A stretch of 64,000 nucleotides of DNA, from contig JADKIR010000005.1 of assembly GCA_016722655.1 (NCBI GenBank), forward strand, positions 372,001 through 436,000. The letters run 5' to 3'. Shown here piece after piece: positions 53,467 through 61,780 of this stretch. The DNA comes from Cytophagaceae bacterium. Its GTDB lineage: Bacteria; Bacteroidota; Bacteroidia; Cytophagales; Spirosomataceae. The position numbers and the translations under genes are program-made. The notes under the pieces are model-generated. The model did no database searches. It saw only the letters and a program-made list of their open reading frames with translations, and was not told where the DNA came from. Position 1 is the first letter of the stretch, and every line of letters begins with the position of its first letter.

Positions 53467-53575
53467 CATATTTTATATTCGTAAGGAATTTAGACACACG
53501 GTCTGCAAATTGGAATGTATTGATTGACAACGAATGCTTAAGAATGGATATGTATTTGAAAATAAATTATTTAAA
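53467..53575. repeat. Dispersed hairpin repeat, copy C
   Basis: ATATTTTATATTCGTAAGGAA, then AGAC-acacg-GTCT and TTGACAACGAATGCTTAAG, closely matching copy B at 43950-44056. It lies in the 475-bp gap 53260-53734, which otherwise holds only the toxin remnant. A higBA-like locus with a broken toxin follows it. Confidence 0.65.
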
Positions 53576-53619
53576 TCAAAAATATTAATTGCACTAAAAG
53601 AGATATTTACGCAATTGTA

Positions 53620-53730
53620 TAGATATGGTTGTTGTGCTTCAGCCAAAAAAGACCTCGACAAACAGCCAACGAAATTGAAAGAGCTGTAAAAATTAGAGAG
53701 AAATATTTTGACAATAAACGAGAAAAATAA
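53620..53730 (+). pseudogene. Gp49-like HigB toxin C-terminal remnant
   Basis: One frame ending at TAA 53728-53730 reads KRPRQTANEIERAVKIREKYFDNKREK, the terminal helix of Gp49/HigB-type toxins (the part following a K-T-P-type loop). The upstream part is frameshifted and the N-terminal half is absent. The intact antitoxin gene begins four bases after the stop, the same spacing as in the broken module at 42663-43442. Confidence 0.55.
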
Positions 53731-53734
53731 AGAA

Positions 53735-54061
53735 ATGGCAAAGACAGAAAATATATACTATTCACTTGCCGAAATGAAGGACAAGTACATTGGCAAAACA
53801 GGAACTTCCGACAGAGACCAATACGAATACGAACTTCGTATGGACGTTTTAGGAAAAATGATAAAAACGGCTCGACAAGAACGAAACCTGACACAAGAAC
53901 AACTTGGTGAACTTGTAGGTGTGCAAAAATCACAAATTTCAAAGCTTGAAAGTAGTGCTAACAGTGCGACAATTGACACAATTATAAAAGTATTCAAAGC
54001 TTTAAAAGCAGAGATAAACTTCAATGTAAAACTTGAACAACAAATGATAAAATTAGCGTAG
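53735..54061 (+). CDS. XRE-family antitoxin of a broken higBA-type module
   Basis: A 108-residue protein from ATG 53735 (MAKTENIYYSLAEMKDKYIGKTGTSDRDQYEYE), followed by an XRE helix-turn-helix (ARQERNLTQEQLGELVGVQKSQISKLESSANSATIDTIIKVFKALKAEINF). The N-terminal YSLxEMKDKYIGK segment is typical of antitoxins paired with Gp49-like toxins. The toxin gene in front is only a fragment. The antitoxin is intact. Confidence 0.85.
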   Translation: MAKTENIYYSLAEMKDKYIGKTGTSDRDQYEYELRMDVLGKMIKTARQERNLTQEQLGELVGVQKSQISKLESSANSATIDTIIKVFKALKAEINFNVKLEQQMIKLA

Positions 54062-54248
54062 AAAAAGATGGCCGAACGCCCAACATCATATTGGCAAGAG
54101 CATAGCAGTAGGAAGTCATTGACCTTTTGGAAAACTATTAAACATTTGTAAGTAACTGAACATTAGAAATTAAAATTCCATACCTTCGCCAATATGTCAA
54201 CGTTGAACGCCATTGTAAAAAACAGACTGTAATTTAAATCTAGTAAAT

Positions 54249-54506
54249 ATGTTTAATAAAAAAGATTACGCAAAGCTCACTCTGGATGAGTTATTAATTG
54301 AAGAGAAAAAAACAAAGCAGTTAGAATTATTTTTTAGAATTGTATTAGGCCTCTTAATAGTTTCTATTTTGTATTTTATTGTTAAAGAAGGTTTTAGAGA
54401 AAGTTTCTCTAAATTTTTCATATTAATATTTATAGGAATAATTAATTTCAAAAATTCAAAAGACTTAAATGAAATTCGTTCTGAACTTATTAATAAAAGA
54501 AAATAA
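54249..54506 (+). CDS. Small membrane protein of unknown function
   Basis: An 85-residue protein with two hydrophobic segments (about 29-44 and 52-66) between charged ends (TLDELLIEEKKTKQLELFFR; LNEIRSELINKRK). No family recognised. It stands alone, between the antitoxin and a MITE copy. Confidence 0.55.
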   Translation: MFNKKDYAKLTLDELLIEEKKTKQLELFFRIVLGLLIVSILYFIVKEGFRESFSKFFILIFIGIINFKNSKDLNEIRSELINKRK

Positions 54507-54630
54507 CTAGTAGTGTTTTCAGAAGTTTTTAATCCCTGATTTTTTGCTCAGGCTATCTTTTTATATCAAGATTACTCGACGGACTTTGGCTTGATTTACA
54601 ATTTTTGAGTATCGATATTTGGTTGGTTTT

Positions 54631-54917
54631 CACTCTTCGACATGTTCCGATAGTCAAAGGAGCACAAGCTTGCGAACTTTGCGAGCGAAAGCTCAGTAGA
54701 AGCCAGATAATATAGGATTAATTATCCTGTATTTTTAAATCCAGAAAATTCTTATAATTGCTTAAAATTCAAATACATGGCTTACGATATTAGGTTTACA
54801 AATAACTTGGTGTTGATTATTATGGTAACACAAAAGATGAGATTGATTAACATTTGCTTTTTGAGGATTGGAAATCCTCTGCATCTGGCTTCGACGTTGA
54901 GAAAATGTCGAAAAGCT
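54631..54917. repeat. RAYT-element MITE with truncated transposase
   Basis: The left end (CACTCTTCGACATGTTCCG, GGAGCACAAGCTTGCGAAC, GCGAGCGAAAGCTC) leads to ATGGCTTACGATATTAGG (transposase start). After about 70 bp the sequence jumps to the last codons and the right-end hairpins GAGGATT-GGA-AATCCTC and CTTCGACGTT-GAGAA-AATGTCGAAA. About 470 bp of coding sequence is missing. It lies in the gap before the RibD-C gene. Confidence 0.75.
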
Positions 54918-54968
54918 AATCTCAGTTGAAATTTTCAGTAATTTTGAAATCATAAAACGCTGGCAAAA

Positions 54969-55736
54969 TTGAGCAGACCAAAAGTGATATTGCAGGTGAC
55001 GGCATCCATCGACGGCAGAATTTCCCTGATGCCCAACACCACCATGTTTTCCCCCATCGATGAGTCATTGAAACCATTTACAATCAGTGATAAAGACTGG
55101 AAATATTTTGATGAAAAGGTAAAATCTTTGCACAAAATTGATTGCTATCTGGAAGGGAGCAACATGTTGGTGGCTGAGAATGATAAACTCAGAGAATTGC
55201 CCGAATTCCCTGGTGACACCAAAAATCTTTACAAGGATTACCTGCCGGAGAGCATTGTCCGGCGGGAAGGTCGCATCACCTGGACTTCTGTGGTTGATGG
55301 TCGGGGAAGATTTCGGAATGGCTATAAAGCCTATCAGGATAATCCTGAATCGTATATGCTGCATCTGACCAGTCAAAGTGCTCCGGCAGAATATCTGGCT
55401 TTTTTGCAAAGAGAGGAAATTCCTTATCTCGTCAGCGGAAAAGAAAAAGTGGATCTGGTTGAGGCATTTAATAAACTTTATAAAGTCCTGAATGTAAGGT
55501 GTATATTAACTTCCTCAGGCGGAAAATTCGCCGGTGCATTGATTCGTGAGAATCTTTTGGATGAAATAAATATTCTGTTTAATCCTGCCGTTTATGGTGG
55601 TTTTCAAACACCAACGCTCTTTAACTCGCCGGATATAAATCCACCCCACATTTTGCCAAACCAATTGAGATATATCGAATCACTAGTACTGGAAAGTGGT
55701 TGTATTTGGCTGAGATATGAGGTGATTAAAAATTGA
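54969..55736 (+). CDS. RibD C-terminal (dihydrofolate-reductase-fold) protein
   Basis: A 255-residue protein starting at a TTG, since no in-frame ATG follows the upstream stop closely enough. It has LQVTASIDGRISLM at the N-terminus and ILTSSGGKFAGALIRENLLDEINILFNPAVYGG near the end, characteristic of the RibD_C reductase fold. It resembles pyrimidine reductases of riboflavin synthesis but lacks the deaminase half, so it is more likely a stand-alone reductase of unknown substrate. Confidence 0.8.
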   Translation: MSRPKVILQVTASIDGRISLMPNTTMFSPIDESLKPFTISDKDWKYFDEKVKSLHKIDCYLEGSNMLVAENDKLRELPEFPGDTKNLYKDYLPESIVRREGRITWTSVVDGRGRFRNGYKAYQDNPESYMLHLTSQSAPAEYLAFLQREEIPYLVSGKEKVDLVEAFNKLYKVLNVRCILTSSGGKFAGALIRENLLDEINILFNPAVYGGFQTPTLFNSPDINPPHILPNQLRYIESLVLESGCIWLRYEVIKN

Positions 55737-55835
55737 ATGTTGGCAAATTCCTTATAATACACAGGTGATTGTTTTACAGCCTTTTAAATGATAAAAACTT
55801 ATTGAAAACCGGACATTAATCAGTAAATTTGTGGT

Positions 55836-56357
55836 GTGAAAACAAAGGCAAAAATTGGGCTTGATTTTGAAGTTGACAAACTCACTAATTCAATTGAAAA
55901 TGTTGTTACAGGAGATAGTTTTGCAACTGAAATTTCTATTCTGGCAAAAAGTGAGTTGAAACTTGTTTCAAGGAAAAATGGTTGGTTATTTAATTGGATA
56001 GATGAATTTAGGAAACCTGAAAAGGAGGTTTATAAATTGACAATTGTTGGAAATACAAATATAATTCAAGGACTGATTTGTATCGAAATTAAAGCAGACC
56101 ATGTTTATATGCATCTTTTAGAAAGTGCTCCATTCAACAAAGGTCATAATAAAATGTATGCAGGTGTAGCCGGAAATTTAGTTGCTTTTGCCTGTAAAGT
56201 TTCGTTTCAGAGAGGTCATGAGGGAAATGTTTCTTTTCTTTCAAAGACTCAGCTTGTAGAACATTATGAAAATTCTCTTGGGGCAACACATTTTGGTGGA
56301 CGGGTAATGATTATTGAAACAAATGCGGCATTAAAACTTATTGATAAATATTTTTAA
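55836..56357 (+). CDS. GNAT-like protein of Bacteroidota type
   Basis: A 173-residue protein with a GTG start. IIQGLICIEIKADHVYMHLLESAPFNKGHNKMYAGVAGNLVAFACKVSFQRGHEGNVSFLSKTQLVEHYENSLGATHFGG reads as a GNAT-like core, with the acetyl-CoA loop region near YAGVAGNL and a terminal IETNAALKLIDKYF. Close relatives are common in Bacteroidota next to a small partner ORF. It is followed after 11 bp by such an ORF (56369-56533). Toxin-antitoxin function is possible but unproven. Confidence 0.65.
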   Translation: MKTKAKIGLDFEVDKLTNSIENVVTGDSFATEISILAKSELKLVSRKNGWLFNWIDEFRKPEKEVYKLTIVGNTNIIQGLICIEIKADHVYMHLLESAPFNKGHNKMYAGVAGNLVAFACKVSFQRGHEGNVSFLSKTQLVEHYENSLGATHFGGRVMIIETNAALKLIDKYF

Positions 56358-56368
56358 TAAAAATCGTG

Positions 56369-56533
56369 ATGGTAAGTAAGAAAACAATATTAGAAGTTGA
56401 TTTTATAGGTGGCGAGGGTACTTTGACCAATTTAGAAGAAAAGGCTTTGAGTGAATATCTTCAAAGAAAAAAACTAAAAACGAAATCTAAATTGCTAAAG
56501 CCTGAAAACAAAAGGAATTATAAAACTGCCTGA
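56369..56533 (+). CDS. Small ORF paired with the GNAT-like gene
   Basis: A 54-codon frame (MVSKKTILEVDFIGGEGTLTNLEEKALSEYLQ..., Lys-rich C-terminus) starting 11 bp after the GNAT-like gene. The acidic N-terminal half and basic tail resemble a small regulatory or antitoxin protein. No family recognised; short but well placed as a second cistron. Confidence 0.5.
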   Translation: MVSKKTILEVDFIGGEGTLTNLEEKALSEYLQRKKLKTKSKLLKPENKRNYKTA

Positions 56534-56746
56534 GTTTTATAAAATGTTAATATCATGGTATGGAAATGGTTCAGTCTTCGGCATGTTCCGTTAGTAAATC
56601 CCGAAACTATATAAGAAAGAATTTCAAATCCTCAAACCATCTATACTTTTATTGTCAAAGGTTAAATATTAAAGAGGTTTTATTGACAAATACACGCTTT
56701 CCACATAATCTTCCTATTTTTGCTAATAAGCCCAAACCTAAAACCG

Positions 56747-57202
56747 ATGACATTCAAAAAAATACTTCTTTATACTATTGCCATTTTGTTTTCGGGCTAT
56801 TTGCAGGCTCAGTCAACATTTACCCAAAAACAGCAACAGGTACAGCAAGCTATAGTAAAAATGTTTGAAGATTTGTCCAATCGCGATGCTGCCAGCCTCC
56901 GGCTGGATTGCACACCTGATGTCACGTTTTACGAGTATGGGCAGGTCTGGAATATAGATACCTTGGTTTTCAAAGCCATCACCCTCAATAAAGCCGGCGA
57001 TTTTAAACGCATCAATTCCTTTGACTTCATTGATACCGAAGTGAATAGCAAAATGGCATGGGTTAGCTACAGGCTCAGCTCGGCAATCACCCGTGATGGC
57101 AAACCTACCAACATTCAATGGCTCGAGTCAGCAGTCTTAATCAGACAGAAAAGATTTTGGAAGGTAAAACACCTGCACTCCACATTAATAAAAAGGATTT
57201 AG
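56747..57202 (+). CDS. Secreted NTF2/SnoaL-like protein
   Basis: A 151-residue protein from ATG 56747 (MTFKKILLYTIAILFSGYLQAQ, a signal peptide). The mature part has TQKQQQVQQAIVKMFEDLSNRD, then beta strands SLRLDCTPDVTFYEYGQVWN, KMAWVSYRLSSAIT and WLESAVLIRQKRFWKVKHLHST, the cone-like NTF2 fold. No catalytic residues could be assigned. Periplasmic; function unknown. Confidence 0.72.
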   Translation: MTFKKILLYTIAILFSGYLQAQSTFTQKQQQVQQAIVKMFEDLSNRDAASLRLDCTPDVTFYEYGQVWNIDTLVFKAITLNKAGDFKRINSFDFIDTEVNSKMAWVSYRLSSAITRDGKPTNIQWLESAVLIRQKRFWKVKHLHSTLIKRI

Positions 57203-57307
57203 TAATTTGAATAAGACGGTTTTTTAATCAGGAAATACTTCCTTTGAAAATTTAAAAGACCTATTTGAAAAATCGATAGTTTGCGTAATTTGAAAATTTG
57301 AAAATAT

Positions 57308-57670
57308 ATGAAATACGATCAGCTGGTTCCCAATGTGTATTATCAGAATATCAACGATGGCCTGAAAATGTTCGTCGATTGTCTGGGATTTGCGATCGGT
57401 CACAGTGAGTTAAGTGCCAAAGAACCTTTTTGTGTACTCAACAAAGATGGCCTGAGCATTTATCTGTTTCAACATGCCCCACTCGCCAAAGAGCATAATC
57501 CTGAGTTTAGGATAGTCACCAAAAATATTGAAGAAGTTTATGAAAAGGTTTCTAAGTCGCATCCTGAATATCTTCATCCCAACCTAAAAGTAGTAACGCT
57601 TCGCCCCTGGGGTGCCAAAGAATTTGCCTTGAGAGATGATCAGGTCTGTATTGTTTTTCAGCAGTGGTAA
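57308..57670 (+). CDS. VOC (glyoxalase/bleomycin-resistance-like) protein
   Basis: A 120-residue single-module VOC protein: LVPNVYYQNINDGLKMFVDCLGFAIGHSE, FCVLNKDGLSIYLFQHA, then LHPNLKVVTLRPWGAKEFALRDDQVCIVFQQW. The short length fits dimeric dioxygenase or resistance-type folds. Substrate unknown. Confidence 0.8.
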   Translation: MKYDQLVPNVYYQNINDGLKMFVDCLGFAIGHSELSAKEPFCVLNKDGLSIYLFQHAPLAKEHNPEFRIVTKNIEEVYEKVSKSHPEYLHPNLKVVTLRPWGAKEFALRDDQVCIVFQQW

Positions 57671-57889
57671 ATATATTTTGATTGCTCTATTTACAAAACA
57701 AAGTTTCTGAGGCTTCTCTCCTACTCCCATTCAAATGGGAAATTCTGATTACATATTTTCCCATGTTTGCTATTTCAAAAATTCACATTCAAATCAAATA
57801 ATTCGTAAATTGTGAGCCCTGTACCATCTAAGCGGCCAATATGAAGCGTTGCTTTGAAATTACAGATTAGAAAATAATAAACTGAATTA

Positions 57890-59515
57890 ATGAAAAAGTT
57901 AATCATAAGTCTGATAATCCTGATATCGGCATCCATCTTCAAGGTTTCGGCACAAAATGACATTCCACATCTGGAGAGCAAAGGCAATCAGAAGTATCTG
58001 GTGGTAGAAGGCAAGCCATTTATAGTTTTGGGTGGAGAGCTGGGCAATTCCTCTTTTACGAGCATGGAATACATGAAACCAATATGGCCTAAGCTTAAAC
58101 AAATGAACCTCAACACCATTCTGGCTCCGGTGTATTGGGAACTCATAGAACCCAAAGAGGGTCAGTTTGATTTCAAATTGCTCGATGAGCTCATTGTCGA
58201 AGCCAGAAAGCAGGAAATCAGGATAGTTTTGCTTTGGTTTGGTTCCTGGAAAAACAGCATGTCGAGTCATTTGCCGGCATGGATCAAACAAAATCAGACC
58301 AAACACCCTAGAGCCAAAGACGAAAAAGGCCAAAGCCAGGAAATACTGACGCCTTTTAGTGAAAATAATCTTCAGGCCGACATTAAAGCCTTTACTGCTT
58401 TGATGAAACATTTAAAAACCTTTGACGCTCAGGCCCAAACGGTTATCATGGTTCAGCCTGAAAACGAGATTGGCATGTTGCCATCGGCAAGAGATTACCA
58501 TCCACTGGCCAATGAGCTTTTTATGAAAGACGTTCCTGCCGAATTGACCGATTATCTCAAAAAGAACAAAGAAAATTTAGTGCCAGAATTTTTGAATGTA
58601 TGGCGGAAAAACGGTTTTAAAACCAAAGGAAATTGGAACGAGATATTTGGGGAAGGTTACCACACCGACGAATTATTTATGGCCTGGAATTTTGCAAAAT
58701 TCACCGGGAAATTGGCGGCGGCAGGAAAGGCTGCTTATCCTTTGCCCATGTTTGTCAATGCCGCATTAATCAGAGCAGGAAAAATACCGGGAGAATACCC
58801 CAGTGCGGGACCTTTGCCGCATCTGATGGACATCTGGAAAGCAGGAGCTCCTGCGATTGATTTCCTTTCTCCCGACTTTTATACCCCGGATTTTGAGCAC
58901 TGGTGCAATCTTTACGTGAGGCAAAACAATACCTTATTTGTGCCAGAACACCGTTTTGATGTCACAGTTGGGGCCAAGTCCTTGTTTGCCATCGGACATT
59001 ATGAGGCCATTGGTTTTTCACCTTTTTCCATTGAATCGACATCAAATCCCGAAAAAGAAGAAATAGGAAAAGCGTATCAGCTGATCAATCAACTAAGCCC
59101 GATGCTGGCCCAATATCGCGGACAAGGACTGATAGATGGCGTATTACTGGAAAAAGACAAGGTACTTTCCACCGTGGTTTTGGGTGATTATGAGTTTTCT
59201 TTTAAAAACAGCTACAGTCTGGGTTGGGAAGCCGGAGCCACCAAATCGGAATGGGATTCGGGCGGAGCATTGATTATCCAGACCGGTAAAAATGAGTTTT
59301 ATATTGCAGGATCGGGTATAGTGGTAACTTTCAAAAATTGGAAGAAAAGAGAAAAGACGGTGGGCATTTTAAAAAATGAAGAGGGCGTTTTCGAAAACGG
59401 AGACTGGAAAGTAATCAGACATCTCAATGGCGATCAAACCCACCAGGGCCGCCACCTCCGGATAAGTCACGGAGATTATTCCATCCAGAGGCTGGAACTG
59501 TATGATTATGAGTAG
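57890..59515 (+). CDS. GH35-like beta-galactosidase with DUF5597 C-terminal domain
   Basis: A 541-residue secreted enzyme (signal ending FKVSAQ). The barrel begins VEGKPFIVLGGELGNSSF, includes LNTILAPVYWELIEPKEGQFDF, the acid/base Glu in MVQPENEIG, and the nucleophile Glu in TLFVPEHRFDV. The C-terminal 170 residues (GVLLEKDKVLSTVVLGDYEF...) form the DUF5597 beta domain. The family removes beta-galactosyl groups from oligosaccharides or pectin side chains. Monocistronic; likely periplasmic. Confidence 0.85.
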   Translation: MKKLIISLIILISASIFKVSAQNDIPHLESKGNQKYLVVEGKPFIVLGGELGNSSFTSMEYMKPIWPKLKQMNLNTILAPVYWELIEPKEGQFDFKLLDELIVEARKQEIRIVLLWFGSWKNSMSSHLPAWIKQNQTKHPRAKDEKGQSQEILTPFSENNLQADIKAFTALMKHLKTFDAQAQTVIMVQPENEIGMLPSARDYHPLANELFMKDVPAELTDYLKKNKENLVPEFLNVWRKNGFKTKGNWNEIFGEGYHTDELFMAWNFAKFTGKLAAAGKAAYPLPMFVNAALIRAGKIPGEYPSAGPLPHLMDIWKAGAPAIDFLSPDFYTPDFEHWCNLYVRQNNTLFVPEHRFDVTVGAKSLFAIGHYEAIGFSPFSIESTSNPEKEEIGKAYQLINQLSPMLAQYRGQGLIDGVLLEKDKVLSTVVLGDYEFSFKNSYSLGWEAGATKSEWDSGGALIIQTGKNEFYIAGSGIVVTFKNWKKREKTVGILKNEEGVFENGDWKVIRHLNGDQTHQGRHLRISHGDYSIQRLELYDYE

Positions 59516-59739
59516 ATTGATGTTAAAGTTTTTTTGATGGTATAAGCATTCAGGTAAGTTTTAGTTTAAAAATTTAATCTTAAAATATCTAAATAAGCAA
59601 TTGTTTAAAATCTATTGGCCATAAATTTGACGCTTTTTAGGTAGAATATTTTCAAATGGATATTTACGGAAACTAATAATCAAACAACACGTATTGCCTT
59701 TTATAAATCATACTCGTATTTTTGTATAAAAACGTGATT

Positions 59740-59994
59740 ATGAACACGAAATTAACATTAACATTAGAAAAAGAAGTCATTGAAATTGCAAAGATTTATG
59801 CAAAAGAAAAAGGACAAAGTCTCTCAGAAATGGTTGAGAACTATTTCAAATTTGTTACTGTAAATCAAAAAAGAATTGAAGAAAAACAGCTAAGTCCTAG
59901 AGTCAGAAAGTTAAGAGGTGTTATAAAAGTTTCCGACAATTTTGATTATAAACAAACATGTAGCAAAGAACTTGCGAAAAAATATGGAATTTAG
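59740..59994 (+). CDS. DUF6364-family ribbon-helix-helix antitoxin, orphan
   Basis: An 84-residue protein from ATG 59740 (MNTKLTLTLEKEVIEIAKIYAKEKGQSLSEMVENYFKFV), followed by KKYGI at the end. This is the standard DUF6364 antitoxin of VapC-type modules, whose PIN toxin normally starts at the antitoxin stop. Here no PIN gene follows; only a short frame of about 13 codons overlaps the stop. The toxin has been lost. Confidence 0.75.
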   Translation: MNTKLTLTLEKEVIEIAKIYAKEKGQSLSEMVENYFKFVTVNQKRIEEKQLSPRVRKLRGVIKVSDNFDYKQTCSKELAKKYGI

Positions 59995-60224
59995 CATTTT
60001 GCTTTATGCAAATAATATATAAACCTTGAATGAAAATGAAGAATAATAAAATAAGATAAAATCCCGGGGCAGCACAAGGTTATTTCACTTCACTAAATCC
60101 TTACATAATTACACATCCAAAGTTTATTTATTTTCTAAAATATCGAATAATACTATTTCCTGGATTACTTATAAACTGGAATTACCCTTTTAAATATTTG
60201 CCATTCTTAGGCAAATTGCTTACA

Positions 60225-60305
60225 TTTGTATATATTCATAAACACACAGTCTGCATGGATTTTAAATAATAATTTGCAAAAAGATTGTATATATTAAACG
60301 ATTGA
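60225..60305. repeat. Dispersed hairpin repeat, weak copy D
   Basis: ACATTTGTATATATTCATAAACACACAGTCTGCATGG resembles the other copies (TATTCGTATGGAA...ACACGGTCTGC), but the hairpin stem is incomplete. It lies within the otherwise empty gap 59995-60439, 135 bp before the glycosyltransferase-like gene. Confidence 0.4.
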
Positions 60306-60439
60306 CCCTAAAATCCTAATTATAAATTTAAAGCAAATACCTGTTTAGACTTCATAGTTTTAAGATTAAGGATTTAGCATTGGCCGTTGGCCGCCATATT
60401 TTCATAAACTAAGTGGACTGTATTAAACTAAGATAAGAA

Positions 60440-61687
60440 ATGACCGAACTTAAGGTAAAAAATATAGCAATTGGCTTTGTAACAGGAAGGTTACTGTTTC
60501 AAAGTGTATTAAAAACCTATATAAACAATTGGTTGGAGCATGGTTTAATTAAGAACAAAAACGTGAGAATTCACATTTTTGTGGCTTATGATTTAAGATA
60601 CAAAAATACCAATACCAACAATTATAAAAATGTTCCAAAGGAATTACTGGAGCTTGTTGACTCAATTCATTTTTATGGCACCAACGAGGTATTAAATGAA
60701 ATGGAAATCTTAGCAAAAACAGACAATACGATAAACGCTGAAGATTGTCGGTTACTATTTGGAGAAGGCTACGCAAAAAAAAGAAACATCATTACTTATT
60801 TTGCCATTAAGCATAAAATGGATAAGTTACTTTTCATCGACGATGATGAATATCCATTGGCCACATACCAGAATAAAAATGAAAGGTTGGTGTGGATGGG
60901 ACAGAGCATTTTAAGTACTCACCTGAAGTTTAATGATGATTCTGATATCACCCATGGGCTTCATTGTGGTTATATCTCTCCGATTCCATATATGAAATTC
61001 AATGAAATCCTTACTGAAAATGATTTTAAACTATTCATTGAGGCTCTCAGCAATGATATCATTACCTGGGATAAAATGAAACAGGTAATTATTCATCAAA
61101 AAGGGGTAAACTATTCGGATGAAAATATAATTCTTACCCAGGATTCCTACGAAGTAAAGGAAACCAATGGAATGAAATTTATTTCAGGAGCAAATCTATG
61201 TTTCAATCTTAAAAATTACAAAAAGTTCCCTCCTTTTTATAATCCACCGGGTGCAAGAGGGGAAGACACTTTTATGAGTACCGCTTTAAGTAACTTAAAA
61301 GTTGTAAAAGTACCCTGCTATACATTTCATGACGGTTTTTCTATGTACAACAATTTGTTAAATGGTGTTTTACCGGTAGAATTAAAACCAATTGAAATTA
61401 CAAATAATGAAAATCTAATGCGTTTTGTGAACGCCACCATAGGCTGGATCAGATATAAGCCTCTGCTGGTTTATATCACTGATAAGGATAATTTTGAAGC
61501 CACCATGTTATTAATGGAAGAAAACTTAAAGCTTACCATTCCAAAATTGTGTGCTTATTTCAAAACCAATGAATTTGAAAAAATCCTGATTGAATTTGAC
61601 AAATACCGAAAAAATGTACATAAACATTTTCACGACTTTGAAAAGACCAAATCCACCTGGACGAGGTTATTGATGAATGCTGTTTAA
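60440..61687 (+). CDS. Putative glycosyltransferase (GT-A-like)
   Basis: A 415-residue cytosolic protein with no signal peptide. Near the N-terminus, IAIGFVTGRLLFQSVLKTYINNW; at about 130-145, KLLFIDDDEYPLATYQNKNERLVW carries a DxD-like metal motif; later GANLCFNLKNYKKFPPFYNPPGARGEDTFMSTALS has a GEDxFM pattern as in some family 2 or related transferases. The fold is inferred, and I do not recognise a specific family. The following gene (93 bp gap, same strand) encodes a DUF4332 protein. Confidence 0.55.
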   Translation: MTELKVKNIAIGFVTGRLLFQSVLKTYINNWLEHGLIKNKNVRIHIFVAYDLRYKNTNTNNYKNVPKELLELVDSIHFYGTNEVLNEMEILAKTDNTINAEDCRLLFGEGYAKKRNIITYFAIKHKMDKLLFIDDDEYPLATYQNKNERLVWMGQSILSTHLKFNDDSDITHGLHCGYISPIPYMKFNEILTENDFKLFIEALSNDIITWDKMKQVIIHQKGVNYSDENIILTQDSYEVKETNGMKFISGANLCFNLKNYKKFPPFYNPPGARGEDTFMSTALSNLKVVKVPCYTFHDGFSMYNNLLNGVLPVELKPIEITNNENLMRFVNATIGWIRYKPLLVYITDKDNFEATMLLMEENLKLTIPKLCAYFKTNEFEKILIEFDKYRKNVHKHFHDFEKTKSTWTRLLMNAV

Positions 61688-61780
61688 GGTTTTAAATAAA
61701 ATATTATCTTTCATGACGACATGGCATATTTTTCTTTTTCTCAAAAATTTAAGAAATTTATATGTAAAACAGATTGAAAA

